A stretch of 64,000 nt of DNA from Sphingomonas zeae (lineage in GTDB: Bacteria > Pseudomonadota > Alphaproteobacteria > Sphingomonadales > Sphingomonadaceae). A program made the translations under genes and the position numbers. This document shows positions 1-7,298 of the stretch, one piece after another (the first letter of the stretch is position 1; every line of letters begins with the position of its first letter). The stretch covers positions 124,001 through 188,000 of the forward strand of contig NZ_JACIFA010000004.1 in NCBI RefSeq assembly GCF_014197135.1. Reading direction: 5' to 3'. The notes under the pieces were generated by a model, which worked only from the letters and a program-made list of their open reading frames with translations, did no database searches and was not told the origin of the DNA.

Positions 1-852
1 ACCGGGCTGGACGGGGCGGGGCGGCAGGCGCTGGAGCAAGAGGTGAAGGCTGCCGCGATGCAGCCCGGCGTCGAGGATGTGCGCGTCGTCCTGACTGCCG
101 AGAAGCGGGAGCGGCGCATCCTTGCGGTGGCCAGCGGCAAAGGCGGCGTGGGCAAGTCGACCCTGTCGGCCAATCTCGCCATCGCGCTGGCGCGACGCGG
201 GACCAAGACCGGGCTGGTCGATGCCGATATCTATGGCCCGTCACAGCCGCGCCTGATGGCGGCCGAGGGGGTGAAGCCGGTCGCGCAGGACGGCAAGCTG
301 CAACCGGTGCCCACACGCTTTGGCGTTTCCCTCCTGTCGATGGGGCAGCTTGTCGAGCCGGACAAGGCCATCGCCTGGCGCGGGCCGATGGCGGCGGGCG
401 CGCTCAGCCAACTAGTCGATGGCGACTGGGGTGCGACCGAGCTTCTCGTGCTCGACCTGCCGCCCGGTACCGGCGACGTGCAGCTGACCATGGTGCAGAA
501 GCATCGCCCGGCGGGGGCGGTGATCGTCTCGACGCCACAGGACCTGGCGTTGATCGACGCGCGCCGGGCGATCGATCTGTTCGCCAAGGCCGGGGTGCCG
601 ATCATCGGTCTGGTCGAGAATATGGCGGGTTATTGCTGCCCGCATTGCGGCAGCATGTCGGATCCGTTCGGATCAGGCGGGGCCGAGGCGGCGGCGAAGG
701 AACTGGGCATCCCGTTCCTGGGCCGGGTGCCGCTGACCATCGCGATTCGCACCGCCTCCGACGCAGGGGAGCCGCCTGCGGCCGGGGAGGGAGACTCGGT
801 CTTTGCGCCGCTGGCGGAACGGATCGCGGGCTGGCTGGACGGCCAGGCATGA
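1..852 (+). CDS. apbC: Mrp/NBP35-family Fe-S cluster carrier ATPase (5' end missing)
   Basis: P-loop ATPase of the Mrp/ApbC/NBP35 family, which binds and hands over iron-sulfur clusters in the cytosol. The frame is open from the first base, so the true start and most of the N-terminal MIP18/DUF59-like domain lie outside the window. A GTG at 43 is in frame but falls inside that domain (residues such as QPGVEDVRVVLT) and is unlikely to be the start. Visible motifs are the deviant Walker A KGGVGKS, the switch region DLPPGTGDVQLT and the C-terminal CPHC pair that holds the bridging cluster. The gene ends about 90 bp before the CoA-binding protein, on the same strand. Confidence 0.93.
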   Translation, partial: TGLDGAGRQALEQEVKAAAMQPGVEDVRVVLTAEKRERRILAVASGKGGVGKSTLSANLAIALARRGTKTGLVDADIYGPSQPRLMAAEGVKPVAQDGKLQPVPTRFGVSLLSMGQLVEPDKAIAWRGPMAAGALSQLVDGDWGATELLVLDLPPGTGDVQLTMVQKHRPAGAVIVSTPQDLALIDARRAIDLFAKAGVPIIGLVENMAGYCCPHCGSMSDPFGSGGAEAAAKELGIPFLGRVPLTIAIRTASDAGEPPAAGEGDSVFAPLAERIAGWLDGQA

Positions 853-940
853 AACCGGCGGCATGGCGGGGCGTTGAGGCCCAATAGCCCGCCATTTTCG
901 TCCGAATCCTGATTCGGGGCGGCCAACAGGGGATGTGTCC

Positions 941-1375
941 ATGCCGTTGACTGCCGATGACGATATCCGTGATCTGTTGGCGAATGCGCGGACCATTGCG
1001 CTGGTCGGCGCTTCGGATCGGCCGGACCGTCCGTCCTACGGCGTGATGAAGCGGTTGCAGGACCATGGCTACCGCGTGATCCCGGTCAATCCGCAGATCA
1101 CCGGCGAGCATGTCCATGGCGAGTTCGTCTTTCGCGAACTGGGCCAGCTGGGCGACCCCATCGACATTGTCGATATCTTTCGCCGGTCAGAGGCGGCGGG
1201 CGACGTCGTGGACGAAGCGATCGCGATCGGGGCCAAGGCGGTCTGGATGCAATTGGGCGTCGTCAACGCCGCCGCCGCCGCGCGTGCCGAGGCGGCCGGG
1301 CTGAAGGTCGTGATGGACCGCTGCCCTGCGATCGAGATTCCGCGCCTCGGCGTCGCGCCGGTCGGGCAGGACTGA
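941..1375 (+). CDS. CoA-binding domain protein (YccU-like)
   Basis: Small single-domain Rossmann protein of 144 residues belonging to the CoA_binding family (E. coli YccU type). The nucleotide-binding segment TIALVGASDRPDRPSYGVMK is near residue 20, and the family pattern of alternating strands and helices follows (VIPVNPQITGE, IDIVDIFRRSE, AVWMQLGVVN). I chose ATG 941 because an AGGGGA ribosome-binding site lies about 8 bases upstream; a GTG at 935 is the alternative. The biochemical role is unknown in this family. It probably binds CoA or a related nucleotide in the cytosol. Confidence 0.85.
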   Translation: MPLTADDDIRDLLANARTIALVGASDRPDRPSYGVMKRLQDHGYRVIPVNPQITGEHVHGEFVFRELGQLGDPIDIVDIFRRSEAAGDVVDEAIAIGAKAVWMQLGVVNAAAAARAEAAGLKVVMDRCPAIEIPRLGVAPVGQD

Positions 1376-1420
1376 CATCAAAAAGGGTGAATTGGGACAG
1401 ATAGAAGCAAGGGGAGAGTG

Positions 1421-1819
1421 ATGATGGCGCCGCTGCTGTTGCTATGGGCCGCTCCAGTTCCGGAGCAGGAGCACAGGCTGTCCCTGCCACGCCTGACTTC
1501 GTCCTGCACCTTGTCCAGCTGCCATGGCGGCAAGCGTGCCTCGCCCTATCGCCTGACGCCCAGCCATGCGGTGCCGACCGACTCCAAGGCGCGGGCCTTC
1601 GCCAATGATGGCAGCTATTGCGCGGTGGTCGGCGACAAATATTGCACCAGCAAGCCGCGCACCCTGTTTCGCACCGCGATTGATTAGCGTGCACGCCTGA
1701 TGCTCGCGAATGAGGCGCGAGCCGGGCTCAGCAAGTTGGCCGACGGGATGCGCGACAAGAGCACGCGGGTGCCGATCATGCTCGATGGTCCGGGACCACA
1801 AGGCCATCTCGAGCCCTGA
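1421..1819 (+). pseudogene. Small secreted-protein paralogue interrupted by an in-frame TAG
   Basis: One reading frame runs from ATG 1421 (AAGGGGAGA just upstream) to TGA 1817-1819 and is broken only by TAG at 1685-1687. The part before the stop has a hydrophobic start (MMAPLLLLWAAPVP) and a degenerate cysteine-arginine motif (SSCHGGKRASPYRLTP). The part after the stop, from LANEAR to GHLEP, matches the C-terminus of the intact gene at 2336-2764 almost residue for residue (ANEARxGxSKLADxMRDK, LDGPGPxGHLEP). The two halves clearly belonged to one gene. Either it is a recent nonsense pseudogene or the amber codon is read through; nothing in the sequence decides. The upstream half alone would give an 88-residue product. 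Confidence 0.7.
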
Positions 1820-1923
1820 TCGACACGAGGCCGTCATGACGCTGGCGGTCGACCGAGAAACCCGGCATGTTAGGGTTCGCCCCCGTCTTCAGGCGCAGGG
1901 GCGGACGATGCCGGGAGGGCGTC

Positions 1924-2319
1924 ATGATTGCGACGATGCTGGTCATGGTGATGGCGGGAATGGCGGGGCAGGGGGGCGATGCCGGAGCCGCGCCACCCTC
2001 GGTCGACACGATCCTCGCCCAGACCCGGCGGCTGACGAGCGTCGAGACGCGCTGCGTCTACGACCCCAACGCCACCGACATCACCGTTTGCGGCCGTCGC
2101 AACGCCGATCGCTTCCGCATTCCGTTCGAGGTGCCGCCCGAACCCGGCGATCCCCGACATGAAGGCGTGATGGAGGAGCGGACCCGGCTGCTCGCCCGGA
2201 CCACGCCGGTCAAGGACCTGTCGCCCTTTCAGGTCGGCGGCGGCTTTGCGGGGGTCGCGATGGACACCAATGCCAAGGGCAGCGGCGGCAAGCCGACGCT
2301 GCGCAAGCCCGCGCCATGA
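1924..2319 (+). CDS. Small secreted protein with VCGRR motif
   Basis: A 131-residue protein of unknown function. ATG 1924 follows a GGGAGGG ribosome-binding site; the frame is open further upstream, but the hydrophobic leader MIATMLVMVMAGMAG begins here, pointing to export. The only recognisable motif is a cysteine-containing block, CVYDPN...DITVCGRRNADRFRIP, which recurs in the gene at 2336-2764 and in the protein at 50324-50785. The C-terminal half (PFQVGGGFAGVAMD) is glycine-rich and uncharged. It is the middle one of three consecutive genes of this kind on the same strand. I recognise a sphingomonad-type small secreted family but not its job. Confidence 0.7.
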   Translation: MIATMLVMVMAGMAGQGGDAGAAPPSVDTILAQTRRLTSVETRCVYDPNATDITVCGRRNADRFRIPFEVPPEPGDPRHEGVMEERTRLLARTTPVKDLSPFQVGGGFAGVAMDTNAKGSGGKPTLRKPAP

Positions 2320-2335
2320 TCGAAGGGGAAGGTCG

Positions 2336-2764
2336 ATGATCCCGCTGCTGCTGATCGCCATGCAGGGTGCCCCCGCCGCGCCGCCGGCACCGGGAAGCGA
2401 GCGCTTCTCTATCCTCGCGGCTGATCCCTGTCCGGCTTCTGGCGGATCGAGGGAGGACATCATCGTCTGCGGGCGGCGTCAGGCCGATGACCGGGTTCCG
2501 CAGATCCGCGATGAGCCGCCGACCGGACCGACGCCCTCCAATCCTCAACTGACGGGTATCGGGGCGTTGCAGACATCGTCCACACCCTGCGCGGCGCGGC
2601 AAGGCGGATGTCAGGTCGGGTTCGATCTGATGACGCCCGCGCTGCTGCTCGCCAATGAGGCGCGGATCGGGATCAGCAAGCTGGCCGACAAGATGCGCGA
2701 CAAAGGCGACCGCATTCCCATCTCCCTCGATGGGCCGGGGCCGCGGGGGCATCTCGAACCCTAG
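2336..2764 (+). CDS. Small secreted protein with VCGRR motif, intact paralogue
   Basis: A 142-residue protein with a cleavable leader (MIPLLLIAMQGAPAAPPAP), the block DIIVCGRRQADDRVP near residue 45, a cysteine pair (CAARQGGCQVGF) and a C-terminal block LANEARIGISKLADKMRDK...LDGPGPRGHLEP. That last block is shared with the broken gene at 1421-1819, so the two are duplicates. ATG 2336 sits about 7 bases after GAAGGGGAAGG, and only 16 bases separate it from the preceding stop, suggesting co-transcription. Function unknown; probably periplasmic. Confidence 0.7.
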   Translation: MIPLLLIAMQGAPAAPPAPGSERFSILAADPCPASGGSREDIIVCGRRQADDRVPQIRDEPPTGPTPSNPQLTGIGALQTSSTPCAARQGGCQVGFDLMTPALLLANEARIGISKLADKMRDKGDRIPISLDGPGPRGHLEP

Positions 2765-2786
2765 GCGCCCCCGGATTTCACGCCTT

Positions 2787-3350
2787 TCAGCGCAGGCCCT
2801 GCCGCCGCGACCGTGCCGACGGCGGCGGCAGGAACCAGTCGGCCAGCGTCATGCCCGTCGCGGCCATCGCGCGCAGAACCACCTGGCCCGCCGCCCGCGC
2901 GTCGCTAAGCGCGTCATGATGGCGGTGTTCCAGTTCGAGGAACGCCGCCAGCGTATTGAGCTTGTGATTGGGCAGTTCCGGCCAGGCCCGCCGGGCGATT
3001 GTCACGCTGTCCAGCCAGCGCGCGGCGATGGGGGGCAGGGCATCGCGCTCGCACGCGCGGCCGAGCGCCCCCTTGTCGAATCCCGAATGCGCCACCGTCA
3101 CGCGACCACCCAGATGCCCTGCCAGTTCGGAATGCAGCGCGGCGAAGGTCGGCTGGCCCAGCACATGGTCGGCGGTGATGCCATGAATGTTGATATTAAA
3201 GACGCTGAATTCGTCGCAGGGGTCGACCAGGGTTTCATAGGCCAGCACCTCGACGCCCGCCGCATAGCCGACGATGCCGATCTGGCAGATGCTGCTGGTC
3301 CGCGAACAGGCGGTTTCGACGTCGATGACCACGAAATCGGGGGAAATCAT
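2787..3350 (-). CDS. 3'-5' exonuclease, DnaQ/RNase T-like (DEDDh)
   Basis: A 187-residue exonuclease-domain protein. The DEDDh catalytic residues are readable: D and E in VVIDVETA near residue 10, an aspartate in VAHSGFDKGAL near residue 90, and the H and D in HHDALSDARAAGQ near 155. It probably degrades or trims single-stranded DNA or RNA 3' ends in the cytosol. It is shorter than polymerase III epsilon subunits and lacks the polymerase-binding tail, so it is a stand-alone exonuclease rather than DnaQ itself. It diverges from hom across a 123-bp gap. The substrate cannot be told from the sequence. Confidence 0.85.
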   Translation of the reverse strand: MISPDFVVIDVETACSRTSSICQIGIVGYAAGVEVLAYETLVDPCDEFSVFNINIHGITADHVLGQPTFAALHSELAGHLGGRVTVAHSGFDKGALGRACERDALPPIAARWLDSVTIARRAWPELPNHKLNTLAAFLELEHRHHDALSDARAAGQVVLRAMAATGMTLADWFLPPPSARSRRQGLR

Positions 3351-3390
3351 GAACAGCCCTTAGCGGCTTGACCGCGCTCAAGCAATAAAA

Positions 3391-3416
3391 GGTCGCTGGC
3401 CGGCTCGACAGCGACC
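3391..3416. promoter_or_regulatory. Hairpin in the exonuclease/hom intergenic region
   Basis: A perfect 8-bp stem (GGTCGCTG and CAGCGACC) with a 10-base loop lies 58 bases before the hom start codon. It could be part of a hom leader or a protein-binding palindrome. There is no T-tract on the hom strand, so it is not a simple terminator of hom. No known riboswitch is recognisable. Confidence 0.3.
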
Positions 3417-3473
3417 ATTTCTATCCGCTACCCGCCTGCACTCAACAAACGCTCCGGATACAGGATTTGGACG

Positions 3474-4763
3474 ATGGGCGATGCTTTGCGAGTGGCTTTG
3501 GCGGGATTGGGAACGGTGGGGGGCGGCGTCATTCGCCTGCTCGATGCGAACCGCGACCTGATTACCCGGCGTGCCGGTCGCCCGATCGAGATCGTCGCCG
3601 TCTCGGCGCGTGACCGGACCAAAGATCGCGGTGTCGACCTGTCGCGCTTCGCCTGGGTGGATGACACCGCCGCGCTGGCTTCGCATCCCGATGCCGATGT
3701 GGTGGTCGAGCTGATCGGCGGGTCGGACGGCCCGGCGCTGACGCTGGCGCGCACCGCCCTGGGGGCCGGGCGGGGCTTCGTGACCGCGAACAAGGCGATG
3801 TTGGCGCATCATGGGCTGGAACTGGCGCAGAAGGCGGAGGAAACGAACGCAGCCCTGAAATTCGAGGCGGCGGTCGCGGGCGGCATCCCGGTCATTAAGG
3901 GCTTGCGAGAGGGCGCGGCGGCCAACGCCATTGCGCGCGTCTATGGCATCCTCAACGGAACCTGCAATTTCATCCTGTCGAAGATGGAAGCCGAAGGCCG
4001 CGACTTCGCCGAGGTGCTGAGCGAGGCGCAGGCGCTGGGTTATGCCGAGGCCGACCCCAGCTTCGACATCGACGGTGTCGATGCCGCGCACAAGCTGTCG
4101 ATCCTGGCCGCGATCGCCTTCGGGACGCAACCTGCCTTTGCCGATGTCGCGATCGGCGGCGTGCGCCATGTGCTGGCCGCCGACATCGCGCAGGCGGCGT
4201 CTCTGGGGTATCGCGTCCGCTTGGTCGGGGTGGCGGAGGAAGGCGCCAACGGCCTGTTCCAGCGGGTCCACCCGCATCTGGTTCCACTCGACCATCCGCT
4301 GGCGCATGTCACCGGCTCGACCAATGCGGTGGTCGCGGAGGGCAATTTCGTCGGGCGGTTGCTGTTCCAAGGCGCCGGCGCAGGCGATGGCCCGACGGCC
4401 AGCGCGGTGGTCGCCGACCTGATCGACATCGCGCGCGGCGAATATGGCGCGTCCTTCGCCATGCCCGCGCACGAGCTGATCCCCGCGGCCAAGGCCGATA
4501 GCGGCGAACGGCGTGGCCGCGCCTATTTGCGCTTCACCGTGCAGGACAAGGTCGGCGTGCTGGCCGAGATCGCCGCCGCGATGCGCGATGCGGGGGTCTC
4601 GATCGAAAGCCTGATCCAGCGCGGCGAAGCGGCGGATGGGGGCGTGATGATCGCGATCGTGACCCATGAGGGGCCGGAACGTGCGGTGGCGCAGGCGCTC
4701 GAGCGGTTGCGGGGGAGTCAGAGTTTGGTCGGCCAGCCGCTGTTGATGCATATTCTGGGGTGA
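3474..4763 (+). CDS. hom: Homoserine dehydrogenase
   Basis: Reduces aspartate semialdehyde to homoserine with NAD(P)H, the branch point to threonine and methionine. The 429-residue protein has the expected order: N-terminal Rossmann motif LAGLGTVGGGVIRLL (residues 8-22), the catalytic and substrate region (AVAGGIPVIKGLREG, GILNGTCNFILSKME, DPSFDIDGVDAAHKL) and a C-terminal ACT domain from about residue 350 (LRFTVQDKVGVLAEIAAAM). The ACT domain predicts feedback control by threonine, as in the family. It is monofunctional, with no aspartokinase fusion. It appears to stand alone, followed by a repeat cluster. Confidence 0.97.
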   Translation: MGDALRVALAGLGTVGGGVIRLLDANRDLITRRAGRPIEIVAVSARDRTKDRGVDLSRFAWVDDTAALASHPDADVVVELIGGSDGPALTLARTALGAGRGFVTANKAMLAHHGLELAQKAEETNAALKFEAAVAGGIPVIKGLREGAAANAIARVYGILNGTCNFILSKMEAEGRDFAEVLSEAQALGYAEADPSFDIDGVDAAHKLSILAAIAFGTQPAFADVAIGGVRHVLAADIAQAASLGYRVRLVGVAEEGANGLFQRVHPHLVPLDHPLAHVTGSTNAVVAEGNFVGRLLFQGAGAGDGPTASAVVADLIDIARGEYGASFAMPAHELIPAAKADSGERRGRAYLRFTVQDKVGVLAEIAAAMRDAGVSIESLIQRGEAADGGVMIAIVTHEGPERAVAQALERLRGSQSLVGQPLLMHILG

Positions 4764-4778
4764 TTGTTGGGGGAGTGT

Positions 4779-4937
4779 GGGCTCGGTGAGACCCCGTTGC
4801 CCTCCCCCGGCCCCTCCCGCTTGCGGGAGGGGAGCTTAAGAGGGTCCTCCCGCAAGCGGGAGGGGAGTTATTCAAATTCAGACCGTTGATCTTGCCGCTC
4901 CCCTCCCGCAAGCGGGAGGGGATGGGGGAGGGCAGGC
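4779..4937. repeat. GC-rich hairpin cluster, family A copy 1
   Basis: Three CTCCCGC(AA or TT)GCGGGAG hairpins (around 4813-4834, 4847-4866 and 4901-4922) are framed by GCCCTCCCCC on the left and GGGGGAGGGC on the right. The left edge GGGCTCGGTGAGACC and the inner piece TGATCTTGCCGCTCCCCT recur after hslU at 37430-37633, and the inner piece recurs inverted at 25174-25210. It sits 15 bases after the hom stop and before the convergent oxygenase gene, so it may also end transcription from both sides. Confidence 0.85.
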
Positions 4938-4955
4938 TCCAGGCGACGCCCTGCG

Positions 4956-5912
4956 TTACTTCTTGATCAACCCGATCTCCACCAACCGCTCGAACAGATA
5001 GTCATGCGCCGTGATCGGCTCGGGATAGCGATCCGGATGCCCTTCGCTGATTGTGCCGGGCAGCGTCTTGATGAGGAAATCGGGCGCCGGATGCAGGAAG
5101 AAGGGCATGGAATAGCGCGAGAAGCCGCGCCGCTCGACCGGCGGATTGACCACGCGGTGGGTGGTCGAGGGCAGGACATGGTTGGTCAGCCGCTGGAGCA
5201 TGTCGCCGACATTGACCACCATCGCGCCCTCGGGCGGACGGATTGCCAACCACTCGCCCGAATCGCGGTCGAGCAGTTCGAGGCCCGCTTCCTCCGCGCC
5301 GAGTAGCAAGGTGATGAGGTTGATATCCTCATGCGCACCCGCGCGCACCCCTTCCGCATCCGCGGAGATCGGCGGGTAATGGAGCAGGCGCAGCACGGAG
5401 TTGCCGTCCTTGACCGCCGGATCGAACCAGTGCGGATTGAGCTTCAGATGCCGCGCGATCGCCGAAAGCAGCCGGTCGCCCGCGCGATCGAACGCCGAGA
5501 ACAGCGCGACGAAATCCTCACGGAACCCCTCCGGCCGGTCGGGCCAGATATTGGCGGGCATCCGGTCAGCATAAGCGTGGCCCTCGGGCAGTTCGCGGCC
5601 GACATGCCAGAACTCCTTCAGGTCGACGACCTTGGCGTCCTTGGCGATCTCGGTCTTGAACGGGGTATAACCGCGCGCGCCGCCGCCGCCGGGGACATGG
5701 TAACGGCGCTTCTCCTCCTCGGGCAGGTCGAACAGCGCCTTGGTCTGCGCCCAGGCGCGGTCGATCAGCCCGGCGGGGACGCCATGATCCGCAACGATGG
5801 CGAAGCCGAACCGCTCGAAGGATTCGCCCAGCGCGGCGGCAAAGCCCTCGGGATCGCGGTCCTGGTCGGCGAGGCTGAGCGTCGGAACCTCGGCGGAGCG
5901 GGTGTCGGTCAT
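4956..5912 (-). CDS. Isopenicillin N synthase-like 2-oxoglutarate/Fe(II) oxygenase
   Basis: A 318-residue member of the plant-type 2OG-Fe(II) oxygenase superfamily. The N-terminal DIOX_N region (LSLADQDRDPEGFAAALGES) is followed by the jelly-roll core. The iron ligands are visible as H and D in GAHEDINLITLL and a distal H in STTHRVVNP; the co-substrate-binding R-x-S is in FSRYSMPFF. These enzymes hydroxylate or desaturate small molecules using oxygen, but the substrate cannot be deduced, and no biosynthetic cluster surrounds it. The start at 5912 matches the family N-terminus. Confidence 0.9.
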   Translation of the reverse strand: MTDTRSAEVPTLSLADQDRDPEGFAAALGESFERFGFAIVADHGVPAGLIDRAWAQTKALFDLPEEEKRRYHVPGGGGARGYTPFKTEIAKDAKVVDLKEFWHVGRELPEGHAYADRMPANIWPDRPEGFREDFVALFSAFDRAGDRLLSAIARHLKLNPHWFDPAVKDGNSVLRLLHYPPISADAEGVRAGAHEDINLITLLLGAEEAGLELLDRDSGEWLAIRPPEGAMVVNVGDMLQRLTNHVLPSTTHRVVNPPVERRGFSRYSMPFFLHPAPDFLIKTLPGTISEGHPDRYPEPITAHDYLFERLVEIGLIKK

Positions 5913-5982
5913 GGCAATATGTCCAGAAAATCTAACAGGCTGTCATCTGTATAGCGTGCCTGAATTTTCGGAACAGGGCGAC

Positions 5983-6480
5983 TTATCCGCCTAACGTGAT
6001 CGTCCCGGTCGATCGGTTGCTGCCCGCCGGGCTAAGGTCGACACGGAACGGCTTTTCCTCCGCCGTCCTGCCGACCAGTGCACCGCCCTGATCCGTCAGC
6101 GTGAAGTCCGCCTCGCCCATCTTGTCGCGGAACCAGTCGCGCACGGTCGCCGGATCGGCCGGACTGTCGAAGGTCATGGTGAACGCCTTGTCGCGGCCAT
6201 TGCCGACATCGACATTGCGGATCTTCGACCCCGGATAGAGGTGCACGCCGTTCAGCTCGAAATTATCGGCCTCCAGCGATACCTTGGGCAGCGTGAACGC
6301 CCCTGAAAAGCCGGGCAGGTCCAGCTTCACCTCTCCCGACTTGCCGTCGACCGACGCCAATGTCTCGCCGTCCGAACTGTTCACCGTGATCGACGTACCG
6401 GGGTTGGGCCGATCGCAGGCCGACAGCGCCAGGGCCGCGACGAGTGGAAGGGCAAGGGGGGAGCGGGACAGGATGGACAT
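5983..6480 (-). CDS. Hypothetical lipoprotein
   Basis: A 165-residue protein with a lipoprotein signal peptide ending in the lipobox LSAC (cysteine near residue 22), so it is probably anchored to a membrane facing the periplasm. The mature part is rich in beta-strand-like segments (SITVNSSDGETLASVDG, GEVKLDLPGFSGAF) and ends GTITLGG. I do not recognise a family. It lies 70 bp upstream of the oxygenase on the same strand; whether they share a transcript is unclear. Confidence 0.75.
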   Translation of the reverse strand: MSILSRSPLALPLVAALALSACDRPNPGTSITVNSSDGETLASVDGKSGEVKLDLPGFSGAFTLPKVSLEADNFELNGVHLYPGSKIRNVDVGNGRDKAFTMTFDSPADPATVRDWFRDKMGEADFTLTDQGGALVGRTAEEKPFRVDLSPAGSNRSTGTITLGG

Positions 6481-6629
6481 GGGGTAAACTCCTTACGCGT
6501 CCTGTGGGCCGATATGGCTGGCCGGGGATTGTCGGCCCGCTATGCTTTAGCCACGCTGAATGTCCGCCTTTAACAGATGGATGGCGCTGTCGGTGCCAAG
6601 GGCGCGGCAATGCTGGAAGGAGCCATGGG

Positions 6630-7211
6630 GTGACGACCGACACGTCCGAAGGCTGGGACGCCGTTGCGAAGACGTTCATGGCGATCCGTTCGGAGGTCGG
6701 CGCGAATGTCGTTCGCTGCTGGGCAATGGACGCCTTCCCGCCATCGACGGCGATCCTGGATTTGGGCTGCGGCTCCGGGATGCCGATCGCGCAGGCTTTG
6801 GTCGGCGAAGGCTTTGCAGTGTGGGGGATCGATGCGTCCCCGTCGCTCATCGCCGCCTATCGGAGCAATTTTCCCGACATGCCCGCCCTTTGCGAGCCGG
6901 TGCAGAACAGCGCGTTTTTCGGGCGGCGCTTTGCCGGTGTCGTGGCGATCGGCCTGATGTTCCTGTTGGGGGAGGCCGATCAGGACAGGCTGCTGGCGAA
7001 GGTGGCGAAGGCGTTGGAACCGGGTGGACGCTTCCTGTTCAGTGCCCCGCACCAGCGATGCGAATGGCGCGACAGCCTGACCGGGCGCATGTCCCGGTCG
7101 CTGGGCGTGGAGGCCTATGCCGCGCGGTTGCAGGGGTGCGGTCTGGTCCTGGCCGATCGCCTGACCGATGAAGGGCAGAATCATTATTACGATGCGGCCA
7201 AACCCGGCTGA
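6630..7211 (+). CDS. Class I SAM-dependent methyltransferase
   Basis: A 193-residue methyltransferase. The SAM-binding motif I ILDLGCGSGMPIAQAL is near residue 50, followed by the acidic ribose-binding strand VWGIDASPSLI. A later block, LEPGGRFLFSAPHQ, matches the family post-motif III. I chose GTG 6630 because GGAAGG lies about 9 bases upstream; the frame is open further upstream but without a convincing start. The substrate is unknown, and the position before an efflux transporter does not fix it. Confidence 0.85.
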   Translation: MTTDTSEGWDAVAKTFMAIRSEVGANVVRCWAMDAFPPSTAILDLGCGSGMPIAQALVGEGFAVWGIDASPSLIAAYRSNFPDMPALCEPVQNSAFFGRRFAGVVAIGLMFLLGEADQDRLLAKVAKALEPGGRFLFSAPHQRCEWRDSLTGRMSRSLGVEAYAARLQGCGLVLADRLTDEGQNHYYDAAKPG

Positions 7212-7298
7212 CCTTGAAAGTCGGAAGGGCAACCATGAGGCGCCAGCCGGGTTTTCCCGGTTCCCCTCTCCGTCCATCTCCCTTATGGGGCAGGCATC

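Noticed and set aside
4779..4937. Repeated hairpins as a CRISPR array
   Set aside because: Repeats are palindromic, unequal in length and spacing, and there are no unique spacers of even size or cas genes.
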